Assembly: GCA_963971405.1 (NCBI GenBank)
Contig: OZ020486.1
Span: forward strand, 20,855,419-20,919,418
Direction: 5' to 3'
Length of the DNA stretch: 64,000 bases
DNA from: Psococerastis gibbosa
Lineage: Eukaryota > Arthropoda > Insecta > Psocodea > Psocidae
Part shown: one piece after another, positions 51,001 through 59,472 of the stretch
Layout of the letters: every line of letters begins with the position of its first letter
Numbering within the stretch: the first letter of the stretch is position 1
The notes under the pieces: model-generated
What the model saw: only the letters and a program-made list of their open reading frames with translations
What the model was told of the DNA's origin: nothing
The model's database searches: none
Position numbers and translations under genes: made by a program

Positions 51001-54000
51001 TATCACTGAAACATTTAAAATCCTAACCGTAATCTTCGTTATCAGTACATCAGTATTTAATCAATCTACTGTTTGATTGCGGCGACACTGCTATATCGCA
51101 ACTCAACTACCCAGTAGTCACAACTGAGCAAACGACTACCGACCGATGGTTGTCTTTATGTTTGTGATGCTGAAAACGAAATACCTCCACTACTAACCAC
51201 AAGAGAAGTATTAATTAAAGAAAGGAAAAAAAAAACAGAAACTACATTCGAACCCCTTTTCTCCCCCTTGCCCCTATGATGACCACTGCACCAAATTCGC
51301 TACAAGTATTTTACTGGACAAGAGAATTTGTCCAGTAAAGTATTCATTATATCTCTCTGTATGGGCCACTAAACTGGTCGACAAATTCTTCTCTTCAAGG
51401 ATCTGCCATTTCAACTTCCAGTATAACACTTACTCCGCACTATAACCTTGCACCATATACCTTATTTAGGTATATATTAAAAGTGATGACAAAAATATAC
51501 TAAGAAACCCATTTAATAGCTTTTCGTCAAAAAGCCTTTAGTCAGGCATATGGCAGATTCGTATCTGTACTAGGTTAAGTCATGCTTTCGCCTGCTGTAT
51601 TGCATCAATCATGAACTTGTCTTAGCTTGTTTATTATCGCTTGTAGCCGGTGTAGGTTGACATCGAGGATATTTACCAGTTTGCCAATGGCCAAAAATGC
51701 ATACGGAAGCGATGTAATAATGTCCGAAATGTTGACACTGGACAAGGGACCAATGGGCCACTATATGCAGCCTGCCTAGGTTAATAATAAAGTTCCACAT
51801 GACATTATAATTGAAGGCATATGCCACAAATTCAGATGAACAATTTATTGCATCAAAATAACGCCATTGTGCACCGTATAAACATACAAATGCCTCGAAA
51901 TAAGTTATAGAGCACACTGGGATTTTCCAGAAAGTTTGTTGGATCGTACATTTGACATGGCGAAGAATGCGTACCCAGGGGGGTGGTCCAAGACCCCCCC
52001 CCCCCGAAATACATTTTTGTATGTAAACCTGTATGGTTTCAAGAATTTATCAATTAATTCATTAACAAATTACGTAAACAAAATTTGGACCCCCCCCCCC
52101 GAAATCAAAACCTGGGCACGGCCTTGCGTATGCAATAACATAATAAGGGGCATCCCGCCCTTATTGGCATATTACTTCAAACTACTTTTTTAAAGCCTTT
52201 ATTACAGTTGTCCGTATTCCTTTACGGGATGTTCGTTCATACCAGTCTCCATTAGAAAATGTTGTCACACACAAACAAATTATGCACACACAGTACATTT
52301 GTGACTAGTTAAGAGGACATGCTACGTAGAAAATGAGCACCCCAAAATTTGTTGTTTTTATTGACTTTTTATTTTTTTATTTAATTAACAAAGCAAGTCA
52401 TTAAAGATTCGGCTCATGGAAGTTGTAGAAGACTACTTCATGCATTTTTTTTATTTAATTAACAAAGCAAGTCACTAAAGATTCGGCTCATGGAAGTTGT
52501 AGAAGACTACTTCATGCATCAAATAATAGGAAAAATTAAATTTTTGGTACCTTAGTTCTTCCATAAATACCAGAACAGACAGGACAGGACTAAAATTTCG
52601 CGTATTCTGGGATTTTTGGAAGAACTACAAAACCGAAAAGTAAAAATACCCGATTATATGATGCACGAAGTAGTCTTCTACCACCTACATGAGCCAAATT
52701 TTTAATAACTTGCTGAGTTAATTAAATAAAAAACGAAAAGTATTTTATTTTGGGGTGCCAATATTCTACGTGGCATATCCTTTAAAGGTTATTTCCAGAG
52801 CCGATGACCCGGAGCCCATGAGAGAGGTTTCTTAGATAAAAAAATAAATAAGGACTTTTTGATCTATTACTAAGCCAACCTAGCGAAGTTGGGGATATTA
52901 AGCCCTTCTTTACACTTATGAAGGCCCGGGACAACTGCTTTACATGCCCTCTGCAATATGGCCAGGAAACGTAGCAAGTATGGGACTAGCATTCATAAGC
53001 ACAACTTAAAAGAACCGGTCCGAGTTTACTCCAACATGCTTTCCAATCGTCCACCACCTGAAGGTGACTTAAATTCTAGATAGGTCAGGCCTACACATTA
53101 CCACACAGCAATAATGGCAGGTCACGCAATGCATTTGAGCGTGAATTTGCTTTCATTTTTTCAAAAAAAAAATTTTTTTTGCACAAAACCCAATAGTTTT
53201 TTGGAAACCAAACTATCCGGTTTCATTACTCAATTTAACACCTAAAACATGCTTGAAGTTAGAAATCATCGATAGAAAGGTTTCGCAGAAAAATTATTTT
53301 CCAGTCATTTTTCATTAAAATTTAGTTATTTTTATTTTTTTACCCCCAGAAGCAAACTATCAAGGGGCAAGCGACCCCCCGCATTTTATCAACATTAACA
53401 ACTAGGGCCTACAATATATGTGAATTTAAAAGAAATCGTTGGAGCTGTTTTTGAGAAATAATTTTTTTAGACGTCTTTTTTTGAAGTTTGTTGAAAATAA
53501 AAAAAACCCAAATAGAGTTGCCCGAAATAAAAAAAATGGTCCCGAGGTATGATTTTTGTGAACCTACATGTCAAATTTCATCAAAATCGACCGAGCAGTT
53601 TGCCCGGAAATCGACGCACAGACAGACAGACATTTCGTAAAAACCACTTTTTTGGGTTCCTGGGACCTCAAAACGTGTAAATCCGTTGAAATCTCGGAAT
53701 CGAAAATTTCGACCGTCACAAAGCTTTCCTTATACTACGTATAAATTGGAAAGCAAAAATATCTATTATACATTATGGAAAAAAATTTAACTGGAGAGCT
53801 TAGCTTCCAGATGCAGAAATTACTGATCCAGTGGCGACCCCCCCCCCCCTTCAGAAATGGGAAAACGTGACAACCCAAAAAACCTAGCCTCCCCCCCCCC
53901 CCCAAAAGGTTACCCAGCCCCCCTAATACTTAAGACGATATTAACTAATGTGAGTAGAACTGCTTTGTAATGCATAATTTGCCGGATCTAATAGATATTC

Positions 54001-57000
54001 GGGTGAACAGTGAGTCAGTGGTAAGCAAATTCCTATAGCGTCATAGTCCGGGATGGTTCACTATAAATTAACCACTTAATTAATGCGTTGACGTTATAAA
54101 TTTACAATTTGATACTTTATTTTGTTCAAAACACCTTTCAGGGATAGGATAGTGTCAAAAACCATGTAAATCCAAAACACCATACCGCATACATTTCCTT
54201 AATAAGAATCAGCAGGTCACGTGTTTCTTCGGGACACATTTAAATAATTACTTGCAGCCACTGAAGGCTGAGCACATTAACAAATTCAACTTACGGAAGG
54301 TGTACAATGGATTGTAACATACGTTCCTAAGTTACGGTTACTAAGGTATTTATTGCACTGCATAATTACTTTATACGACGGGCGTCAACACCGAACTAAC
54401 CTGGTGACGAGCCACCCCGTGAAAGTGAGCGACAACTCGCCCCCACCACTGTCCAATATTACTATTGGTGGCACATAGAACCTTTGTACTTTGACCAGGC
54501 CAAGGCACCACATAAGTTTCCTTATTCAATGCTTGATGCTCACACCATTTCTAATTTCGTACAGAGTTGTAAGTTGCTGTAATACATCACTGCCCTTTGG
54601 ACCTACTGAGCGCTGGAATTCCACCGAGTACCTTCAAACTTGCGGAGCTAATTTCGTTAAATTTTGAGGCTTTCTCTTAATTTTGTAATTGAATTATAGG
54701 GCATGAAATAGACAAAATATTATTAACTGGCAGGCCGTAGCAAGTTGCTAAGAGAACTCGAAGATGCACACAACCAACAGGACATTGGTCAAGAGGGTTC
54801 TATTGCCAACCCTCACGGCGGCTGAACCCTGTACAGGTTATCATGACAGTGCCAAACCACAGCGTTTTTCTACTTATATTACCGCATTTCGAGACGTAAA
54901 CGTAAACAATTTTGAGTATCGTATCAAATTTTTAATGTTTAGCCTAGAAATGTATTAAGAAAATAATTCCATTACCTGATTAACCGTCTCTTGCAAGATG
55001 GCGCACTTATCAGGCTTGACTGAGAGGGAGTTCATGTCAGCGAAACTGGCGGATATCAACTCTGCCAGCTCTTCAATGTAGATGTTCTCCTGCTCACGGC
55101 GGCGTTTTTCATTAAGGCACTTGTTGCTGCAAAAACAAAATAGTGAAAATGATAATATAAATAGGAACGGAAGCCTTTATCGGAACAGTCTCCACCGGGT
55201 GAAATTTTTTGAAAAAGATACGGAATACACAAATTATAGGCTTTTTTCATTATTAACAAGCCCAAGTGCGGGGCGCCGAGGCTCACCATAGCGATTGTCT
55301 CATTCGCATAATGGAAGGGAAGGGATACCAGAATGCTGCCATTTACTGGCCAAAACAAAACGTTTAGGCCTGAATCAGCAAAAGAACACTCAAGTAAGTA
55401 ATTGCAGCTGTCTAAAATGAAATTGAGCTATGATTATGAATTATTAATGAAATTCGCTGGTTTCAGTGATGCATGCATGCACAGTATTATGGAACTTATG
55501 GGAATTTTGGCAATATTATGATGTGCCTCCTTTAAAATAGGTTTGCGTTATACGCAAGGAAGGAGCTATGCATAGAAACAAAGTAAGAAAATTGTCTTTA
55601 TTTTCTATGTGGGCATTTCTATTACAATTAACCCACAATTTTGTTACAAAAATATTACAATATTATTATAAAAATAATACCCTATATCATTTGAATGTTT
55701 ATTTTAACTTTGGTCAAATAGAAAAAATAGTAACAATTCTTTACAAGGGCACCAATGGCGTGACGAAAGTATTCATTCATTCTTAGATAAACAACCATAA
55801 AGTTATGAAAATGACTAAAAAATGACCAGGTGAATTTATAAGAAATTATTTTTTTAAAAACGCAGACTATTTACACCCCACTGACTTACTTACTACTATT
55901 GCATAAAATCGGTATACGAGTAAAATAAAGGACTTTATCGTGATTTTTAGAGTAATAATATTTCAGGCGAGAAAGTGTAAATTTACTCCGAAAGCTTGAA
56001 TTTTAAGTTGATTTTTTTATCTTAGCGGCTGCTGAACGAGGAATTCTTTAATTTTGTCAAAAATAAGTGGTCGTCATATGGTTACAAAATAATTATTAAT
56101 CACCGCAATAATACTGTATAATACAATATTAATATTTTATCACGATTCACGTGTATTGTACAATGCATACCAATTTTCAATTGCAACTAATATTACTCTG
56201 TTGTAGGGAGGCTTCAACGCATTTCTATCGCTCATCAGAACTAATCAAATAACAAAATACCTCTCTTTTTTTTTTGCTTTCCAATTTATACGTAGTATGA
56301 GGAAAGCTATGTGACGGTCGAAATTTTCGATTCCGAGATTTCAACGGATTTACACGTTATGAGACTAAGAGCCCACGACGGCCATACCTTCGTTTTCTAT
56401 AAAAGCTCAAAGTTTCTGTGTGCATGACCCCTATAGAGATAAGAACGACCAGCGACTATGGAGTTTGGGTTGTGGTTACTTTGGCAGTTAACAGGTAGTA
56501 AAGGTACATAAAATAGTACCTAACTTTCTTTATAGTATAAAGCTAATTTTTTTGCTTTTCAATTTATACGTAGTATAAGAAAAGCTTTGTGATGGTCGAA
56601 ATTTTCGATTCCGAGATTTCAACGGATTTACACGTTTTGAGGTCCCAGGAACCCAAAAAAGTGGTTTTTACGAAATGTCTGTTCATCTATTTCCGGGCAA
56701 ACTACTCGGCCGATTTTGATGAAGTTTTGCATGTAGGTTAACAAAAATCATACCTCGGGACCATTTTTTTATTTTGGGCTGACTCAATTTGGGGGGGTTT
56801 TATTCTCAAAAAACTCCAAAAAAAACGTCTAAAAAAATTATTTCTCAAAAACGGCTCCAACGATTTCAATTAAATTCATATACAGTATATTGTAGCCCTT
56901 ATTAATGTTAATAAAATGCAGGGGGTCGCTTGCCCCTTGATAGTTTGCTTCCGGGGGGGGGGGGGGGGGTAAAAAAATAAAAATAACTAAATTTAAATGA

Positions 57001-59059
57001 AAAATGACTAAAAAATCATTTTTCTGCTAAACCTTTCTTTCGATGATTTCTACCTTCTGGCATGTTTTAGGTGTGTAAACGAGTAACGAAACCTGATAGG
57101 TTGCTTTCCCAAAAAAGTATTTGGTTTTGGTCACAAAAATGTTTTTTGAAAAAATGGTGGAAAATTTACGCTCAAATGCATTGCGTGCCCTGCCATTATT
57201 ACTGTGTGGTAATGAGTTGGTCTGACCGGTCTAGAATGTGCAATGCCATCGATTAATTCAGTGCTTTGGGATAGGTGATATCCTAGGCGATTGCCATAGG
57301 TGGTCCTTGGGTTCCTGACCCCCCCCCCCCCCCCCCACTTCCCAGATGGTTACAGCGTACACTAGATAGAATGGAGTTTTAAAGATTTTTAAATTTATTG
57401 AGGTTACCTCACCTCCAGTGACGTCAGTTGGACAACCCCCCCCCCCCCCCCCCCCCAGATATCCCAAATTAAACCATAGGAAAGTTATTTACCATGAAAT
57501 TACTTATTTTCTCTAATTTTCTGTTAATTCATAAATAGGAAAGCATGTTCGAGTAAACTCGGACCGGTTCTTTGAATGGCTACGGCGAAAGAGGAAAAGA
57601 AGAGTTATTTCCCAATATTTTAGTTCTGAATGATAAAATATATATGTATTTCAGATTTCAATTAATAGGCCACATTGCAAAAAATCAAGCCTACATTTTC
57701 AGCGAAGGCTACATCTCAAAATCTCCCACAGATGTAAATATATACAGTAATAGAAATTTGCCCCACCCCTATGCTTATATTACGTACAAACGCCTCCCAT
57801 TGTCGGAATAGTGTCAGACATCTAACTTAACTGACAAAAAATGTCACCGAGATCAACAATGTAAACAGGAATGACCGAGCCGACTATGACTAAACATGAG
57901 CAGTCATAACACAAGAAAAGTGGCACACAGCGCTCAGCAACAGAATGAGGACACAACTAGTAGAAAAAGAATCACGATAACGTCTTTAAAACATTCAATT
58001 ATTAAATAAAGAGCTTCGTAATACATTGAGAACTTACTGCAATTTAACCTTAATCGGGCATAGTCAGATTAGAACATTATCGTTCTACTGTATATGGTTG
58101 GCCTTAAGCACCCATCAGGGAAGAGGCAAAAGCAAAATTGAGAAAATTCTTAAGAAGCTTCGTAGTTACACGAAATTCAAACTAAGAAATTCAGATTAAC
58201 TTTTTAACTACGAGTAATCTAATTATGCAATCTGTCAAAATTGCATTCTAATATTTTAAGTTTTCCTTCTCAGGGCCTAGGTCCTCATACCAACAATAGA
58301 GCCCAAGGAGTGATCCGCTTAAAAATTAAAAATTTTAGTGCAGTGCCCAACCATAGGGAATCACTAAGACAAAAACTATTTAACTTAGTAATATTTATTG
58401 ATTTAGTTCAATTTTCCTTATGTGAGTACCCATATTTAAAAATTAAAAATACGGAACAAGTAAAATGAAATGATTATTTTTGAATGCGGCAGTTGTGGCG
58501 TCATCAATGAGACCTTGTCGATATATTAGCTTTGGCAACAACAACAACAACAACAGAGATAATAATGTGCAAGACATACCCTGTGGACAGTATAAATGAA
58601 AACAGCTTCAACAAAGGCATGTCTTTCCAATGTGGATAACAGTGAGGCACTAATGCTAAATCCGTTTGCTGACTAAACACGACGCACAGGCACCAAGTTC
58701 TGCCTATTGCTGACCAAGTAGTAGTCGCCAGACGTGTGCACTATGTCATTTATTGAGCCTTCTAGCAACGCCAAGCAGATTATGTAGATGAAATCTTGCA
58801 GCAATGGCGCCTAGGCCTAGTTCATCCTGACGGCTGCATTTTCTAGCCTGGAAATTTTGAAGAATGCCATAGAATGCCCCTGCGTTAGGTATAGGCAAAC
58901 GAAAATCCTTACTTAAACTCCCGCATCACTATCTCCGTGGCGTTGTGGATACAGTAGGCGACATGTATTATTGTACAGTGAGTATACTTACATTTGAGAC
59001 TGAGGTTTCGCGTCTGTTTTTTTCCTCTTCTTCGTGGCCGGACCAGGGACCACGCTCAT
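23997..59059 (-). CDS. tai: Taiman, p160/SRC (NCOA)-family nuclear receptor coactivator
   Basis: Twenty coding exons over 35 kb read in one consistent phase series into 1295 aa: NLS and bHLH (about 10-73), PAS-A (about 107-222), PAS-B (about 225-345), a Ser/Pro/acidic region, receptor-interaction LxxLL boxes, an AD1-like helix region, Gln-rich segments and a C-terminal [11 protein letters not shown]. Boxes LRNLL (482-486), LKGLL (506-510) and LHQLL (575-579) align in order and flanks with NR boxes 1-3 of vertebrate SRC2. LAQLL (667-671) and LNPLL (742-746) are additional. In insects Taiman partners Met for juvenile hormone and EcR/USP for ecdysone, recruiting CBP-type acetyltransferases to target genes in the nucleus. 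The start [14 protein letters not shown] (59057-59059) is the first ATG of its exon; the frame stays open upstream to the acceptor at 59100, so a longer N-terminus from an earlier exon is not excluded. The gene converges with the NEK kinase. Confidence 0.95.
24387..24490 (-). CDS. tai: Candidate alternative penultimate exon of taiman
   Basis: The open segment encodes (A)[13 protein letters not shown], then [14 protein letters not shown] and ITNTTGN, with a strong donor AAT|GTAAGT. Acceptors are at GAG|TA or TAG|CA. It enters in phase 1 and leaves in phase 0, exactly like exon 29079-29161, so it can replace that exon but cannot follow it in frame. The isoform would be 1302 aa. Its upstream polypyrimidine tract is displaced by a transposable element. 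Without transcripts it could also be a dead exon or chance. Confidence 0.5.
24515..25201. mobile_element. hAT-like non-autonomous element with 8-bp target duplication
   Basis: The ends CATTGGCGTAAAT and ATTTACGCCAATG are exact inverted repeats. The flanks GTCCTGAG (24507-24514) and GTCCTAAG (25202-25209) are an 8-bp target duplication with one mismatch, the hAT superfamily length. It has no transposase frame. It contains a G(18) tract at 25154-25171. It lies in the last tai intron, immediately upstream (in tai orientation) of the candidate alternative exon. Confidence 0.85.
25596..25791 (-). repeat. tRNA-derived SINE, copy 1
   Basis: On the minus strand it starts AGGACATGTAGAGTGG (A-box-like). 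It carries TTTCACCCGAAAGATTGTTGG, then the degraded B box GCTCGGTCC, and a body GGCCATGCTTCGGAGGGC...CCGCTAGGTTGG. The sister copy at 28688-28866 keeps an intact B box. Confidence 0.7.
26550..27158. repeat. Inverted-repeat element with internal tandem duplication
   Basis: The left arm (about 26550-26745, containing GAAATCCCAAAATAGCACCT and CTGCGAGGAAAGTACGACAA) is mirrored by the right arm (about 26866-27158). In the right arm, a block TTGTATTTCTATGCAAAA...ACGATACGATTTCT occurs twice in tandem (from about 26937 and 27007). Confidence 0.7.
27945..28172. repeat. Foldback element in the tai intron
   Basis: The left arm GATGAAGCAGTTGAATCCGG through CAAACGTTTCGTCAAC is the reverse complement, with mismatches, of the right arm GACGAAACGTTTG...GCATTCTACTGCTTCGTC. 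A single related motif is at 5228-5250. The long open frames on both strands here come from the palindrome. Confidence 0.65.
28688..28866 (-). repeat. tRNA-derived SINE, copy 2 (intact B box)
   Basis: Minus strand: AGGACATGTAGAGTAGTGG (A-box region), CTTTCACCCGAAAGGTTG, and GGTTCGAGTCTC, a near-perfect RNA polymerase III B box, followed by the shared body. The 3' side is AT-rich. Confidence 0.75.
29079..29161 (-). CDS. tai: taiman exon 19 (residues 1243-1270)
   Basis: The acceptor TTTTGCCAG and donor AGG|GTAAGC bound an exon encoding [18 protein letters not shown], then [10 protein letters not shown]. It enters in phase 1 from exon 18 (TCA G|GT) and leaves in phase 0 into the last exon. It is the default penultimate exon. 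Confidence 0.87.
29692..29925. mobile_element. Possible hAT-like MITE remnant with G(18) tract
   Basis: The left end CAGTGGCGTTTATACGGGG and a right-side TATATACGCATTGGCGCC are partly inverted and resemble the CATTGGCGTAAAT ends of the element at 24515. G(18) lies at 29704-29721. A block AATTTGCC(A/G)GATCTA is shared with 53988-54010. Confidence 0.4.
31157..31396. mobile_element. Tourist/PIF-like MITE
   Basis: Flanked by TAA and TTA, with ends GGCGGCCATTCCACC and GGTGGAATTGGCACC. The centre TAAGGAGACTATTATGTA is mirrored by TACATAATAGTCTCCTTA, and GGTAGCAGACATCATTAATA is in the middle. It lies in the tai intron between exons 18 and 19. Confidence 0.78.
31740..32080. repeat. Degraded foldback copy (AGTTGTAGA...CTTCATGCA family)
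   Basis: This shares GAAAGTTGTAGAGGTGTGCT, TTCATGCA, ATTTTTAATTTTTGG and the mirrored AAGTAGTAGTCTA blocks with the better copies at 50041-50426, 52311-52796 and 62854-63240. Its ends are eroded. Confidence 0.45.
32380..32550 (-). CDS. tai: taiman exon 18 (residues 1186-1242)
   Basis: This encodes [17 protein letters not shown] and [16 protein letters not shown], a block typical of insect Taiman C-termini. It has phase 1 on both sides, with acceptor GTTTCAAG and donor TCAG|GTAAGC. Confidence 0.9.
34376..34537 (-). CDS. tai: taiman exon 17 (His/Pro/Tyr-rich)
   Basis: This encodes [20 protein letters not shown] and further His/Met/Pro/Tyr-rich sequence to QHHQSAG. It is phase 1 in and out, so it can be skipped without a frameshift. 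The donor is GCCG|GTAAGT. Confidence 0.85.
36239..36470 (-). CDS. tai: taiman exon 16 (Pro/Gly/Gln-rich)
   Basis: This encodes [15 protein letters not shown], a long Pro/Gly/Ser stretch and [20 protein letters not shown]. It is very GC-rich (over 65% by eye) against AT-rich introns. The acceptor is AATTATAG; it goes from phase 0 to phase 1. Confidence 0.86.
36704..36916. mobile_element. Tourist/PIF-like MITE
   Basis: The ends are GGCGGCTATTTCACCGACG and CGTCGGTGGAATAGCCGCC, preceded by TTA. The core is ATGATGTCTGCTACCACGTCA and its complement. It sits 234 bases upstream of exon 16 in tai orientation. Confidence 0.8.
36927..37090. repeat. Foldback repeat fragment
   Basis: TCAAATATCTCATGAAACATCAAT and GTAGAACTGTCGAAAATATC are faced by GACTCTATGATCGATATTTA. 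It belongs to the family of 8542-8757. It abuts the MITE on its left and exon 15 on its right. Confidence 0.45.
37127..37255 (-). CDS. tai: taiman exon 15 (Gln-rich)
   Basis: This encodes [20 protein letters not shown] followed by short Gln runs and LNAQLT. It has phase 0 on both sides. Gln-rich C-terminal segments are usual in p160 coactivators. Confidence 0.86.
37808..38002 (-). CDS. tai: taiman exon 14 (Ser/Gln/Pro-rich)
   Basis: This encodes [19 protein letters not shown], then repeated SP motifs ([24 protein letters not shown]). It has phase 0 on both sides. The SP repeats are possible proline-directed phosphorylation sites (inference). Confidence 0.87.
38471..38743 (-). CDS. tai: taiman exon 13 (Gln-rich helical segment)
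   Basis: This encodes residues 856-946. It starts [17 protein letters not shown], contains a charged Gln-rich helix ([20 protein letters not shown]) with a short Q run, and ends [20 protein letters not shown]. It has phase 0 on both sides. Confidence 0.9.
39185..39490 (-). CDS. tai: taiman exon 12 (AD1-like activation region)
   Basis: This encodes residues 754-855. VKNLLERG and the acidic leucine-rich [19 protein letters not shown], followed by [13 protein letters not shown], resemble the CBP/p300-binding AD1 helices of p160 proteins in position and character. The functional equivalence is inferred. It has phase 0 on both sides. Confidence 0.9.
39809..39945 (-). CDS. tai: taiman exon 11 (extra LxxLL)
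   Basis: This encodes residues 708-753, a Pro/Gly-rich stretch ending [20 protein letters not shown] fits LxxLL but contains a proline, so it may not form the usual helix. Confidence 0.88.
40160..40331 (-). CDS. tai: taiman exon 10 (extra LxxLL)
   Basis: This encodes residues 651-708. [19 protein letters not shown] contains a well-formed LxxLL box (LAQLL) with basic residues before it. It goes from phase 0 to phase 1, with donor GGAA|GTAAGT. Confidence 0.9.
40748..40912 (-). CDS. tai: taiman exon 9
   Basis: This encodes residues 596-650, [19 protein letters not shown], then [13 protein letters not shown] and [12 protein letters not shown]. The basic GSRKR and GGKR clusters could add to nuclear localisation. 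It has phase 0 on both sides, with donor AGG|GTGAGT. Confidence 0.9.
41929..42060 (-). CDS. tai: taiman exon 8 (NR box 3)
   Basis: This encodes residues 552-595. [19 protein letters not shown] corresponds to the third receptor box of vertebrate p160 proteins (KDHQLLRYLLDKDEKD). It has phase 0 on both sides. Confidence 0.92.
42116..42800 (-). mobile_element. Diverged copy of the TGCTTTCCAATTTATAC element
   Basis: This carries the family blocks in the same orientation as 56552-57545: TGCTTTCCTATTTATA at the left, GATTTACACGTTTCGAGGC, GCAAACTACTCGGTGGGTTT, TGCATGTAGGTTCACAGAAA, and ATAAATAGGAAAGCATGTAC at the right end. It is diverged and internally shortened. Confidence 0.6.
43447..43990 (-). 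CDS. tai: taiman exon 7 (NR boxes 1 and 2)
   Basis: The largest exon, residues 370-551. After PAS-B comes a Ser/Pro-rich acidic linker ([19 protein letters not shown]), then [12 protein letters not shown] (NR box 1) and [17 protein letters not shown] (NR box 2), and an Asn run of nine. The box order and spacing match vertebrate SRC2. It enters in phase 2 with acceptor TCATTTTCAG; its donor is CTCAAG|GTAAAT. Confidence 0.93.
44253..44482 (-). CDS. tai: taiman exon 6 (PAS-B, second part)
   Basis: This encodes residues 294-370: [40 protein letters not shown] and [13 protein letters not shown]. The pattern matches the end of PAS-B in SRC proteins. It goes from phase 0 to phase 2. Confidence 0.92.
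44754..44966 (-). CDS. tai: taiman exon 5 (PAS-B, first part)
   Basis: This encodes residues 223-293, including [34 protein letters not shown] and AAYSQYLNK. The frame is also open upstream through the intron to an ATG at 45113. It has phase 0 on both sides, with acceptor GTTACAG. Confidence 0.92.
45147..45284. repeat. Tandem duplication, 81-bp unit, 1.7 copies
   Basis: GC(A/G)CCAACTGTCGGGAT recurs 81 bases later (45147 and 45228) with AACGAAAATTAA, GTAGCGCAGTCTGCCGCTAG and ATGTC in register. Confidence 0.85.
45285..45485 (+). mobile_element. Possible 3' tail of an RTE-type non-LTR retrotransposon
   Basis: CATCATAATCGGTCCAGTCG, TTTGAGAGGAGTTTGGATTC, ACACACGGACAG and a terminal AT-rich simple repeat form a layout common at RTE/BovB 3' ends in arthropods. 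This is pattern recognition only; there is no reverse transcriptase in the window. Confidence 0.4.
45722..45870 (-). CDS. tai: taiman exon 4 (PAS-A to PAS-B linker)
   Basis: This encodes residues 173-222: [40 protein letters not shown] and [10 protein letters not shown]. It corresponds to the SHTFNCRMLI...RYEVMQ stretch of SRC proteins. It goes from phase 1 to phase 0. Confidence 0.93.
46728..47025 (-). CDS. tai: taiman exon 3 (PAS-A)
   Basis: This encodes residues 74-173, including [39 protein letters not shown] and [18 protein letters not shown]. It shows strong similarity to the PAS-A domain of p160 coactivators. The acceptor is TTGTTGCAG and the donor TTTAA|GTAAGT. Confidence 0.95.
48960..49380 (+). 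mobile_element. Copy of the TGCTTTCCAATTTATAC element, split by a MITE
   Basis: This contains ATGATTTTTATGAACCTGCATG, GTAGTTTGCCCGCAAATC, GACAGACAGACAG, AAAACGTGTAAACCCACTGA and, after the inserted MITE (49197-49331), ACGTATAAATAGGAAAGCAA. It is only the right part of the full element. Confidence 0.65.
49197..49331. mobile_element. Tourist/PIF-like MITE, 135 bp, TTA target duplication
   Basis: Ends GGCGGGGTTTCCACATACGT and ACGTATGTGGAAACCCCGCC are perfect inverted repeats, flanked by TTA (49194-49196 and 49332-49334). The core is TTGACGTGGTAGCAGA. It is the cleanest copy in the window and lies inside another element. Confidence 0.9.
50041..50426. mobile_element. Foldback/MITE copy (AGTAGTCTTCTACAACTT family), copy 1
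   Basis: The whole 386 bp is a long imperfect palindrome. The ends are AAGAGTTTACAGCCCGTAGG and its mirror CCTACGGGCTGTAATCTT. The inner arms are AAAGTTGTAGAAGACTACTTC and GAAGTAGTCTTTTACAACTT. Confidence 0.75.
51613..51790. repeat. Dispersed repeat, copy 2
   Basis: Sister of 6045-6190: GTGTAGGTTGACATCGAGGA, TTTACCAG, TGGCCAAAAATG and ACCAATGGGCC. The copies are diverged. Confidence 0.5.
51964..52131. mobile_element. Small hAT-like MITE with two poly-C tracts
   Basis: The ends GCGTACCCAGG and CCTGGGCACGGC are inverted. Runs of 12 and 10 C are each followed by CGAAAT. It shows the same architecture as 9786-9946 and 53822-53905. Confidence 0.5.
52311..52796. mobile_element. Foldback/MITE copy 2, with internal 70-bp duplication
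   Basis: The left end AAGAGGACATGCTACGTAGA is mirrored by the right end CTACGTGGCATATCCTTT. The block TTTATTTAATTAACAAAGCA...GACTACTTCATGCA occurs twice in tandem in the left arm (from about 52374 and 52450). Confidence 0.8.
52853..53000 (-). repeat. tRNA-derived SINE, degraded copy
   Basis: This keeps AAGCCAACCTAGCGAAGTTG, GGCCCGGGACAACTGCTTTA and ATGGCCAGGAAACGTAGC in register with 25596-25791, but the tRNA-like head is lost. Confidence 0.6.
53013..53757 (+). mobile_element. TGCTTTCCAATTTATAC element, copy A
   Basis: The left end AACCGGTCCGAGTTTACTCC with ATGCTTTCCAAT, and the right end ACTACGTATAAATTGGAAAGCA, give short inverted termini. The internal order of blocks is the same as at 59806-60615 and, inverted, 56552-57545. 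No coding frame is recognised. Confidence 0.75.
53822..54045. repeat. Poly-C-rich hAT-like remnant and shared flank
   Basis: GATCCAGTGGCGAC, C(10) and C(14) tracts, then TAATTTGCCGGATCTAATAG...GTGAACAGTGAGTCAG, similar to 29750-29800. Confidence 0.4.
54976..55126 (-). CDS. tai: taiman exon 2 (bHLH)
   Basis: This encodes residues 23-73: [51 protein letters not shown]. It is a textbook p160 bHLH with the basic region EKRRREQEN. The acceptor is TTTTTGCAG; it goes from phase 2 to phase 0. Confidence 0.96.
56276..56385 (-). repeat. Truncated copy of the TGCTTTCCAATTTATAC element
   Basis: TTTGCTTTCCAATTTATACG, GTCGAAATTTTCGATTCC, GATTTACACGTTATGAG, then abrupt loss of similarity. It lies about 170 bases before a full copy in the same orientation. 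Confidence 0.65.
56552..57545 (-). mobile_element. TGCTTTCCAATTTATAC element, full-length copy C (inverted)
   Basis: This runs from TTGCTTTTCAATTTATACG to AAATAGGAAAGCATG. It is about 1 kb and the reverse complement of copies A and B block by block. It contains G(17) at 56953-56969, C(18) at 57319-57336 and C(21) at 57436-57456. No transposase frame is seen. Confidence 0.75.
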
Positions 59060-59099
59060 CTTGCCCCACAGCGGCTCCGCGGCGTCACGAGGGCCGAAC
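58992..59099 (-). CDS. tai: taiman first coding exon
   Basis: The acceptor CGTTTTAG ends at 59100. A 40-base leader precedes ATG (59057-59059) and [26 protein letters not shown] is a basic nuclear localisation signal, and KPQSQIN continues into the bHLH exon, as in other insect Taiman proteins. Because an acceptor precedes it, at least one upstream non-coding or coding exon must exist. The donor is CAAAT|GTAAGT. Confidence 0.88.
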
Positions 59100-59472
59100 C
59101 TAAAACGACACAAAACACAATAAATAGCAAGTCTTCCCTAGATTATCAGACAATTCAGCTGGATACCATCGTCAAAAAAATTAGCAGGAAATCTGTCGAA
59201 CGCTGCGGGGGAGAGTCAGTCTGAGGAAGTCCCAAGCTTTTACAACCCTCACGTTCAACTTGATGTTTCAACGTGCGGGCATCTAACGAGCGACAAGAAT
59301 GGATACCGGGCTCCTGAGATTCTCATCCCTCACTGGCTACCCGCACGATGATCGAATCTGGACATAGCCTATGACACGGAAATAAAAGCAAACAAATCTA
59401 TGCTCAAGGTCACTCTATAAGAATGATCCGGAGAAGCATTACAGAAGACCATGTCGTGAGCACAACTTACGG